Source of the DNA: Thermoplasmatales archaeon ex4484_6
Lineage (GTDB): Archaea > Thermoplasmatota > Penumbrarchaeia > Penumbrarchaeales > Penumbrarchaeaceae
Direction of reading: 5' to 3'
Assembly (NCBI GenBank): GCA_002254385.1
Contig: NJDO01000103.1
Coordinates: forward strand, 1-6,934
DNA: 6,934 nt
In this document: positions 1 to 4,845 of the stretch, piece after piece
How the letters are laid out: each line of letters begins with the position of its first letter
Position numbering within the stretch: position 1 is the stretch's first letter
Translations under genes and position numbers: made by a program
The notes under the pieces: model-generated
The model's input: only the letters and a program-made list of their open reading frames with translations
What the model was told of the DNA's origin: nothing
Databases searched by the model: none

Positions 1-404
1 GTGAACACCGGCCCCACTCCCTGGATGAGGGATGCCAGGGAAGAGGTGGAGGATGGATCCATCATCATCATCCCCGTATTCTGGAGGATGTTGGGAAGCG
101 CCGTTCCGAAGAAGGCGGTGCCGATCACGAGGACGAGGTCCCCCCTCTTCTTGAGTCCCGCCCTCATCACCGTTTCCTTTCGGAGCCATTTTCTTCTTCC
201 CAGGACCTTCCCCATGAAAAGGTAAAGGGCACCCATGAAGAGGGCCGCTATGAAGGCCCTCAGAAAGGAAAGGGTCACCGGAGGGATCTCCCTGAGCGCG
301 ATGACTATGGCCCAGAACGACGAACCGAATATCATCATCGAGAGAATCGCAAGGAACGGTCCGTGATCCCATCTGCCTCCATCCTCCGGTGGGTCCTTTC
401 CCAT
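1..404 (-). CDS. EamA-family (drug/metabolite) transporter, N-terminal part
   Basis: Reading leftward from the ATG at 404, the frame stays open for 134 codons and runs off the window, so only the N-terminal half is seen. The translation starts MGKDPPEDGG and has hydrophobic segments at about residues 17-38, 42-65 and 89-110. A basic loop (about 66-88, rich in Arg and Lys) lies between the second and third. The segment with FGSSFWAI, followed by IPPVTLSFLRAF, then TALPNILQNTG and SLIQGVGPVF, matches the order of conserved stretches in the first EamA repeat of the DMT superfamily. These are integral membrane transporters of about 280-320 residues, usually ten helices in two repeats; substrate cannot be told. 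A run of four methionines sits near residue 112. The start is supported by an AT-rich TATA-like box about 28 bases upstream and the lack of a Shine-Dalgarno, consistent with a leaderless mRNA. It is divergent from the KaiC-like operon. Confidence 0.8.
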   Translation of the reverse strand, partial: MGKDPPEDGGRWDHGPFLAILSMMIFGSSFWAIVIALREIPPVTLSFLRAFIAALFMGALYLFMGKVLGRRKWLRKETVMRAGLKKRGDLVLVIGTAFFGTALPNILQNTGMMMMDPSSTSSLASLIQGVGPVF

Positions 405-424
405 ATTGGCCGAACTGTCCCCGG

Positions 425-440
425 ATTATTTTATTCTATA
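425..440 (-). promoter_or_regulatory. TATA-like promoter for the EamA transporter
   Basis: On the minus strand this reads TATAGAATAAAATAAT, an AT-only island (one G) in GC-rich surroundings. Its centre lies about 28 bases from the ATG at 404. Archaeal TATA boxes lie about 26-28 bases before the transcription start, so the transcript should begin at or next to the start codon. No Shine-Dalgarno is visible in between, which agrees with a leaderless message. Confidence 0.6.
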
Positions 441-559
441 GTAGGATGCGAAGCAGCCGAACGACATCATCCTCATGACGCATCACCGGTTCAAGATGTT
501 CAGGGAGCGCGGAGCATTAAACGTCGGGTCGTTATGGTGCGCCGCACATGTTCCGTTCC

Positions 560-629
560 GGTCCTTCGGAGAGGCGGGGGATCGGACCCCCTGCACACCT
601 GCGGGGTCCTGTCCACCTTCCTTCCGCCT
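560..629. other. Nested inverted repeats in the divergent intergenic region
   Basis: The gap 405-688 has no convincing gene. Within it, AGGCGG (572-577) can pair with CCGCCT (624-629). Inside that, GGACCCC (584-590) pairs perfectly with GGGGTCC (603-609), with a further GCA/TGC pairing in the loop. Competing pairings exist: GGTCC (560-564) with GGACC (584-588), and GGGGG (576-580) with CCCCC (587-591). The element lies just upstream of the TATA-like box at 637-644. It could be a regulator site, an unannotated structured RNA, or chance pairing in GC-rich DNA. It does not resemble a tRNA. Confidence 0.3.
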
Positions 630-636
630 ACCGATA

Positions 637-644
637 GATTAAAA
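637..644 (+). promoter_or_regulatory. TATA-like promoter of the KaiC-like/ABC operon
   Basis: GATTAAAA is the only AT-rich block close upstream of the KaiC-like gene. A start about 26 bases downstream (near 667) would give a leader of about 22 bases carrying the GGAGG Shine-Dalgarno at 677-681. It would serve the four closely spaced genes through 3513, as no other obvious promoter appears inside the cluster. Confidence 0.45.
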
Positions 645-688
645 TCCGGCATCGGGTCTATTTGCCCGAAGCTTCCGGAGGAACGACC

Positions 689-1411
689 ATGGAACGGATA
701 AGGAAGATATCAACGGGTGTGGAGGGACTGGACCGCATGCTGGACGGGGGCCTGATCGCAGGAAGACCCTATTCGGTCATCGGGGGTCCCGGTTCCGGGA
801 AGTCGATAATGGGATGGCAGTTTCTCCGGCAGGGTGTGGCGAACGGGGAGAATACCATGTACATCACCCTGGACGAACCTCATTACGAGATAAGGGCCAA
901 CATGGACCAGATCGGTCTCGATGACCCGTCGATAAGGATAATGGATCTGTCACCCGAGGACATGTTCCACGAGGGAGAGGTGTCATCGCTGAACTTCCTG
1001 GAAAGGGAGCTCCCCGTCCAGATCGAGAAGTTGAGACCGCTGAGGGTGGTACTGGATTCCACGACATCCATCAGGGCCCTGGAGAAGGACGAGGTGAATG
1101 CCAGGAGAAGAATTCTGTCACTCATGAAGCTCCTGTCCGAGAGGGGTGGCGCTGATCCATCCCATCCCCCCATAACATCTCTTCTACTGACGGAGGATGA
1201 CGGGAGGGCCGTTCCCGTCGAGTCCTTTCTGGCAAGGGGTGTGATACGTCTCGTGAACAGCATCGTGAGGGGGTCCAGGGTAAGAGCGGTACTCATAGAG
1301 AAGATGAGAGGTTCCCCGTTCGATGACCACATGCGCCCGCTCAGGATAGGTCAGGGCGGCATGAGGGTGGCCGACACTGATACCCTGATCACCTCCCCGG
1401 AGAAGGTGTGA
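689..1411 (+). CDS. Single-domain KaiC-like (RecA/RadA superfamily) ATPase
   Basis: A 240-residue protein of the archaeal KaiC-like family, P-loop ATPases usually thought to act as regulators or signal-transduction ATPases. Order of motifs: N-terminal ISTGVEGLDRMLDGGL typical of KaiC/RadA; Walker A GGPGSGKS (32-39); YITLDEP (58-64), where D62-E63 occupy the place of KaiC's catalytic Glu pair, the first being Asp; Walker B-like VVLDST (120-125); ARGVIRL (182-188) and EKMRGSPFDDHMRP (204-217), the KaiC C-terminal signature. There is one domain only, unlike cyanobacterial KaiC, and no extra sensor domain. An in-frame TTG at 662 would add nine residues, but the ATG at 689 has GGAGG seven bases upstream and fits the family N-terminus. 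Its stop is four bases before the FtsX-like gene, so it probably belongs to the transporter operon. The role there (regulator or coupling factor) is inference. Confidence 0.88.
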   Translation: MERIRKISTGVEGLDRMLDGGLIAGRPYSVIGGPGSGKSIMGWQFLRQGVANGENTMYITLDEPHYEIRANMDQIGLDDPSIRIMDLSPEDMFHEGEVSSLNFLERELPVQIEKLRPLRVVLDSTTSIRALEKDEVNARRRILSLMKLLSERGGADPSHPPITSLLLTEDDGRAVPVESFLARGVIRLVNSIVRGSRVRAVLIEKMRGSPFDDHMRPLRIGQGGMRVADTDTLITSPEKV

Positions 1412-1415
1412 CAGG

Positions 1416-2093
1416 ATGTCCCGCCCGCCTTCCGCGGCCGAAACCTCCTCCCTCAAGGTCAGGCGAGGGAAGGGAAGGAAGGCAAGGTTCTCTCCGGTGG
1501 ATTACATATTGAAGGATCTGTGGAGGAACAGGTCCAGGACCATAATGTCCATGTCCTCCGTCGCAGCACTCTCATTCCTGTTCGTCCTGTTCTCATCGAT
1601 GGATGCCGGGTTCGCCGATTTCTTCAGCGGTGATACGGGAGTCCCGTCGGATGAACAGAAGGAATTGTACAAGGTCAAGGGAGTGATGGAGAACTGGGTG
1701 TACCTGATAACGGCCCTGAGCCTCATTCTCATGGCCCTGGTGGTTTCAAACACCGGTATCATCACTGTCGTGGAGAGAAGGTTCGAACTGGCAACGCTGC
1801 GGGCTCTGGGAATCTCGATGCCGCGGGTTATATTCATGGTGTCGGCATCCCTTGCAATGATCCTCTACGGGGGAGTGCTGATGGGGACCGTTCTTGGTCT
1901 TCTCTGCATCCCCCTCCTTGACAGGGTGAGCCTGACCCTGTTCACCCAGGGCATAGGCTTCCCGCTGTCCTTCGATCCGACCCTGATCTGGAGATCGTTC
2001 CTTGTGGGGACCCTTGCCGGTGCCATAGGGGCCTCTCTACCACTGATATTCATAGCAAGGAGCTCGCCCCTGGAGGTGCTTAGGGATGGATAA
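1416..2093 (+). CDS. Short FtsX-like ABC transporter permease (first of two)
   Basis: A 225-residue membrane protein with the FtsX/MacB permease layout: a basic cytoplasmic N-terminus (1-43), first helix about 45-62, a short outside loop about 63-94, second helix about 95-118, then the cytoplasmic ERRFELATLRALG motif (120-132) that is the conserved coupling segment of FtsX-like permeases. Helices three and four are at about 140-168 and 190-214, and the tail SSPLEVLRDG matches the usual family C-terminus. Typical MacB/FtsX-type permeases of about 400 residues carry a large ectodomain between helices one and two; here only about 30 residues occupy that place. The ATG is preceded by AAGGTG (1403-1408). 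The last eight bases overlap the start of the ABC ATPase, so translation is probably coupled. It likely pairs with the permease at 2839-3513. Substrate unknown. Confidence 0.85.
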   Translation: MSRPPSAAETSSLKVRRGKGRKARFSPVDYILKDLWRNRSRTIMSMSSVAALSFLFVLFSSMDAGFADFFSGDTGVPSDEQKELYKVKGVMENWVYLITALSLILMALVVSNTGIITVVERRFELATLRALGISMPRVIFMVSASLAMILYGGVLMGTVLGLLCIPLLDRVSLTLFTQGIGFPLSFDPTLIWRSFLVGTLAGAIGASLPLIFIARSSPLEVLRDG

Positions 2094-2838
2094 CGGAACA
2101 TCGTTCATTTCTGTAAGATCCGTGGTCAAGGAATACCGCGTGGGTGATTCGACGGTAAGGGCCCTTGACGGCATGGACATGGAAATCGATGAGGGCGACA
2201 TGGTTGCGTTGATGGGCCCCTCGGGAGCGGGAAAGACCACACTGCTGAACATGATAGGCGGGCTGGACAGTCCCGACAGGGGCTCTGTCATCGTGAAGGG
2301 AATGGAGATATCATCACTTAACGAGGGTCAGAGGGCCCTTTTCAGAAAGAACAATGTGGGATTCATCTTTCAGTTCTTCAACCTCATACCATCCCTGACA
2401 GCTCTCGAGAACGTTCTCGTTCCGGTGATGTTCGACAGGGACCCCCCGTTCGACAGGGCCGTTGAACTGCTGGAGAGAGTGGGTCTGTCCGGCAGAATGG
2501 ACCATGTCCCCGGAAGATTGTCGGGAGGCGAGAGGCAGAGGGTGGCCATTGCAAGGGCCCTGATAAACGATCCCATGATCGTTCTGGCCGATGAACCCAC
2601 CGGGAACATCGATTCTGTAACGGCCAGGGAGATAGTCTCGCTCTTCAGGGAGCTTAACGACGAGGGCAAGACCATGATAATGGCGACCCATGACAGGCTG
2701 GTGTCCGCAAGGGCCAGGTCCGTCATCAAGATGAGGGATGGGCATGTGGTCAGGGGAAAGGCCAAGAGCAGGGAAAGGATAGTTCACCTGGCGGATAGAA
2801 AGGCATCCGGAGGTATCAGGAGAAAGGTGGAAGGTTAG
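2086..2838 (+). CDS. MacB/LolD/FtsE-type ABC transporter ATPase
   Basis: A 250-residue complete nucleotide-binding subunit. Walker A is GPSGAGKT (44-51), the Q-loop is Q96 in FIFQFFNL, the signature LSGGERQ is at 145-151, Walker B IVLADEP at 165-171, the D-loop follows with PTGNIDS, and the switch His is H202 in ATHD. The QFFNL and LADEPTGN wording is typical of the MacB/LolD/FtsE subfamily, which drives mechanical work in FtsX-like permeases rather than classical import. A basic C-terminal tail of about 30 residues follows the ATPase core. The start at 2086 has GGAGGTG (2072-2078) seven bases upstream, inside the preceding gene. It is flanked on both sides by FtsX-like permeases, so a complex of two ATPases plus one copy of each permease is likely. 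Confidence 0.93.
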   Translation: MDNGTSFISVRSVVKEYRVGDSTVRALDGMDMEIDEGDMVALMGPSGAGKTTLLNMIGGLDSPDRGSVIVKGMEISSLNEGQRALFRKNNVGFIFQFFNLIPSLTALENVLVPVMFDRDPPFDRAVELLERVGLSGRMDHVPGRLSGGERQRVAIARALINDPMIVLADEPTGNIDSVTAREIVSLFRELNDEGKTMIMATHDRLVSARARSVIKMRDGHVVRGKAKSRERIVHLADRKASGGIRRKVEG

Positions 2839-3513
2839 ATGGAGAGAAGAACCTTCAATGCGGCATCCTATTCCCTGTCCCATCTAAGAAGGGACGGGAC
2901 CAGGACCGCGACGACCATAGTGACGATCTCGATAACTGTGGCCTTCCTGCTCCTCACCTCCTCCCTTCTGTTCGGCATGCTGACCGATGGAGGTGGTGAC
3001 AGGAAGGCGGGGCTCCTCGCGGGAGATATCCCCGGATCGGTCGATATGTTCACCGAATTCAGGCTTGACCAGGAGATTTCCGGCAGGGCCCGCAATTCCC
3101 TGATGAGCTATCTTCTTCTAACATCGGCCATGGTGCTGATGGTGGGCTTTTTCATAATGTATAACACGATGGCGATATCCGTCATGGAGAGACGGAGGGA
3201 GATCGGGATACTGAGGGCCCTGGGTCTTTCCACGAAGGAGGTTATGAAGCTGTTCCTTCTCGAAGGGGCCATGGTGGGATTCATATCGTGGATATTCGCC
3301 CTTTTCTTCGGTACACCCCTCATACTCAATCTTGCATCATACCTGATAAACCGGGGCAGTGAATCCATATTCTTCGTAATGCCCTCGATGCCCCTTGCAC
3401 TCGTGATAGGGTCGCTCCTTGTCACCATGGCCCTTTCCACGATCTCCACGTACATCGCGACAATAAGACCGGTGGGGTCGTCCCCTGTCGCCATGATGAG
3501 GACCAGGATCTGA
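2839..3513 (+). CDS. Short FtsX-like ABC transporter permease (second of two)
   Basis: A 224-residue permease with the same plan as the one at 1416-2093: helix one about 27-48, outside loop of about 40 residues (49-88), helix two about 90-112, coupling motif ERRREIGILRALG (117-129), helix three about 140-168, helix four about 185-208, and a short tail SSPVAMM. Outside the coupling motif and the SSP tail the two permeases differ clearly, so they look like an old duplication working as a heterodimer. Like its partner it lacks the large MacB-type ectodomain. The ATG follows the ATPase stop codon with no gap and has GGTGG (2826-2830) in front, indicating coupled translation. It is the last gene of the operon; the next gene is convergent. 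Confidence 0.85.
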   Translation: MERRTFNAASYSLSHLRRDGTRTATTIVTISITVAFLLLTSSLLFGMLTDGGGDRKAGLLAGDIPGSVDMFTEFRLDQEISGRARNSLMSYLLLTSAMVLMVGFFIMYNTMAISVMERRREIGILRALGLSTKEVMKLFLLEGAMVGFISWIFALFFGTPLILNLASYLINRGSESIFFVMPSMPLALVIGSLLVTMALSTISTYIATIRPVGSSPVAMMRTRI

Positions 3514-3538
3514 GGAGAGCGCGGGGTCCGGTTCGAGC

Positions 3539-3559
3539 ATTCCGCGGCTCATCCGGAAT
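3539..3559. terminator. Hairpin between convergent genes (possible terminator)
   Basis: ATTCCG (3539-3544) and CGGAAT (3554-3559) form a perfect six-base inverted repeat with a nine-base loop, in the 58-base gap between two convergent stop codons. A short T-rich stretch (ATATTTC) follows on the plus strand, but there is no strong T-run on either strand, so the terminator call is weak. Confidence 0.3.
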
Positions 3560-3571
3560 ATTTCACGGGTG

Positions 3572-4033
3572 TCAGCTGAATGTGGCAATTATGAAACCAA
3601 GGGTTATGAGGGCCTGGAAACCGGCCCACATCAATGCGATGATGTTCCCCACGGTCCTGATGGCGGTCCTGCCCTCTCTTTTGAAGCTCAGTACTACCGC
3701 TCCGATCTCCGCAGCAAGGGAAAGAAGCAGAACACCGTCCCCTGCATACTTGTTGAAGAAGAACACTGCAGCTCCGAAGAAGAATAGGACCAGTCCGAAA
3801 AAGAAAAGCGCATCCGTCTTTCCTGGCATCAATCCGCTGCCCTCGCTCCTTTCCCCGAGCTTTTTCTTCAGATCCGTTATCGGATGCCACTCGTCCTCCA
3901 TCGTGGACCTGTAGAAACAGCTGTCCGGTATCTCCCCCATGCTCATCTTGAACTCGAGCTCGCTCAATCTCATGGGTCCGTATGTATCTATCTCATCCTT
4001 GACCAGATATTCGAGATTCTCCATATCTTCCAA
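3572..4033 (-). CDS. GYF_2-like domain protein with three membrane segments
   Basis: A 153-residue protein with no firm functional name. The N-terminal part (about 6-56) has YGPMRLSELEFKMSMGEI, then FYRSTMEDEWHPITDL. This is the pattern of the GYF_2/DUF4339 domain (Gly-Pro, a short helix, 'G.I......' strand, a conserved Trp), a small domain thought to bind protein or peptide partners. After a linker (57-73) come three hydrophobic segments: a very Phe-rich one at 74-93, one at 97-117 and one at 125-151. The predicted start is TTG at 4033, because GAGGTGA (4046-4040) lies seven bases upstream, ideal for a Shine-Dalgarno, while the in-frame ATG at 4024 would be 16 bases away. It has its own promoter and is convergent with the ABC operon. 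No operon partner is visible. Confidence 0.75.
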   Translation of the reverse strand: MEDMENLEYLVKDEIDTYGPMRLSELEFKMSMGEIPDSCFYRSTMEDEWHPITDLKKKLGERSEGSGLMPGKTDALFFFGLVLFFFGAAVFFFNKYAGDGVLLLSLAAEIGAVVLSFKREGRTAIRTVGNIIALMWAGFQALITLGFIIATFS

Positions 4034-4039
4034 TATTCA

Positions 4040-4046
4040 TCACCTC
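4040..4046 (-). promoter_or_regulatory. Shine-Dalgarno deciding a TTG start
   Basis: On the minus strand this reads GAGGTGA, a full match to the archaeal anti-Shine-Dalgarno core. It sits seven bases before the TTG at 4033 and favours that codon over the downstream ATG at 4024. A nearer ATG (4040-4038) begins inside the motif, in another frame, and opens a shadow reading frame only. Confidence 0.65.
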
Positions 4047-4078
4047 TATCCCATCGGACGTGAAGTTCATGGAGCTTT

Positions 4079-4092
4079 CAATATAATAACTG
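4079..4092 (-). promoter_or_regulatory. TATA-like promoter of the GYF_2-like gene
   Basis: On the minus strand this reads CAGTTATTATATTG. Its centre is about 52 bases before the TTG start, predicting transcription from about 4058 and a leader of about 25 bases that contains the GAGGTGA site. This gene would thus use a leadered message, unlike its divergent neighbour. Confidence 0.5.
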
Positions 4093-4115
4093 TTACATTT
4101 CCCCCGTTCCGAACC

Positions 4116-4134
4116 GGAGGCATGGTCCTCCATG
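4116..4134. repeat. Overlapping short inverted repeats between divergent promoters
   Basis: GGAGG (4116-4120) pairs with CCTCC (4127-4131), and CATGG (4121-4125) pairs with CCATG (4130-4134), so two alternative palindromes share the same bases. They lie upstream of both TATA boxes of the divergent pair. They could be an operator, but the arms are only five bases long. Confidence 0.2.
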
Positions 4135-4198
4135 ACGCTTCTACCGGATGCTTTCCCCCTTCTCCCTCTCCTTTCCAGACGATGCAAGGAACGACCCC

Positions 4199-4209
4199 AA
4201 ATATATATA
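4199..4209 (+). promoter_or_regulatory. TATA box of the translin-like/SepRS-family operon
   Basis: AAATATATATA is the clearest TATA box in the window. Its centre is about 30 bases before the ATG at 4234, placing transcription start within a few bases of the start codon. No Shine-Dalgarno lies between, so the message is probably leaderless. A 26-base all-pyrimidine tract (4151-4176) lies just upstream. Confidence 0.65.
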
Positions 4210-4233
4210 CCACCCGGAATCTGAGTATACGAT

Positions 4234-4845
4234 ATGTCAGACCCCGGATCCCTTAGGAGATATCTCATCTCGGCGCTCGATGTGGAGGAGGATGAGAGGG
4301 ATCGATCCTACGCTCTTTCGAGGGAGCTCGTGAAGAGATGCCGCGGTTTGATATCGGACCTTGTCCACGGAAACAGGATCAACGAGAAGGAACTTCTCGA
4401 TAAGGTGTCCGAACTCATTTCCATCCCCCCTGGAAGCAGGTCCGCCTCGTACGGCTTCAGGGATGATGCATTGACCGAAGCTGCCGAGGCATTGGTCCTC
4501 GGAAGGGTCCTTGAAGGTTCCGATCTGCCCCTGCCGGATGAAACGGGAATTCCTCCCGGAGCCTTTGCGATGGGCATCTGCGATGCGATCGGGGAATTGA
4601 GGAGGGTATGCCTGAACAGCCTTCTGGAGGGAGATGAGCCGAGGGCTCTTGAGATATATCGGAGGATGGAAGAGCTGTTCTCCATCATCGATGGATTGAC
4701 ATATCCGTCGGGGATGGTCCCCCTGAAAAGAAAGCAGGATGCCGCAAGGGCGGCGATAGACCGGACCCAGGGTGACATCATTTCCGTGCTGGGAAGCAGC
4801 CTGAGGAAGAATGACGGAGGCATATCTGATGAAGGGAAAGCCTGA
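4234..4845 (+). CDS. Translin/TRAX-like family protein
   Basis: A 203-residue protein, mostly helical, of the length usual for archaeal translin-family members. The family comprises nucleic-acid-binding translin and its catalytic partner TRAX (C3PO RNase in eukaryotes); archaeal members form oligomeric shells. Recognised stretches: TEAAEALVLGRVL (81-93); GICDAIGELRRVCLNSLLEGD (114-134), the family core; ALEIYRRMEELF (138-149); YPSGMVPLKRKQDAARAAIDRTQGD (157-181). E82 and E85 form the E-x-x-E pair found in catalytic TRAX (LQEYVEA in human), and acidic residues near D134 and E140 could supply the third ligand, so RNase activity is possible but unproven. The start has a TATA box about 30 bases upstream and no Shine-Dalgarno. 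Its 3' end overlaps the SepRS-family gene by 17 bases, suggesting coupled translation and perhaps a shared tRNA-related task (inference). Confidence 0.8.
   Translation: MSDPGSLRRYLISALDVEEDERDRSYALSRELVKRCRGLISDLVHGNRINEKELLDKVSELISIPPGSRSASYGFRDDALTEAAEALVLGRVLEGSDLPLPDETGIPPGAFAMGICDAIGELRRVCLNSLLEGDEPRALEIYRRMEELFSIIDGLTYPSGMVPLKRKQDAARAAIDRTQGDIISVLGSSLRKNDGGISDEGKA
4816..4820 (+). promoter_or_regulatory. Shine-Dalgarno setting the SepRS-family start
   Basis: GGAGG lies eight bases before the ATG at 4829, inside the end of the translin-like gene. The upstream in-frame ATG at 4811 has only a GAGG-like match four bases away and would add six residues. The 4829 start also gives the N-terminal length expected for SepRS. 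Confidence 0.7.

Noticed and set aside
1..225. Rightward open frame beginning at base 1
   Set aside because: It is antisense to the EamA-type reading frame, which has clear membrane segments and family motifs; the rightward translation has none.
571..600. Minus-strand GGTCCGATCC resembling a tRNA T-arm
   Set aside because: Only four stem pairs and a poor loop match; no matching acceptor, D-arm or anticodon arm in the 70 bases upstream.
363..701. Rightward 112-codon open frame across the divergent intergenic region
   Set aside because: No domain-like pattern, low-complexity Arg/Pro/Cys-rich translation, it overlaps the start of both flanking genes and has no Shine-Dalgarno.
3525..3560. GGTTCGAG resembling a tRNA T-loop after the second permease
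   Set aside because: The flanking bases do not form a five-pair T-stem and no acceptor or anticodon stem can be drawn around it.
4034..4044. GTGATGA on the minus strand resembling a C/D-box RNA C box
   Set aside because: It coincides with the Shine-Dalgarno of the GYF_2-like gene and no properly spaced D box follows.
3993..4268. Leftward 91-codon frame crossing the divergent promoter region
   Set aside because: It overlaps both neighbouring gene starts, contains both TATA boxes, and its translation has no recognisable domain.
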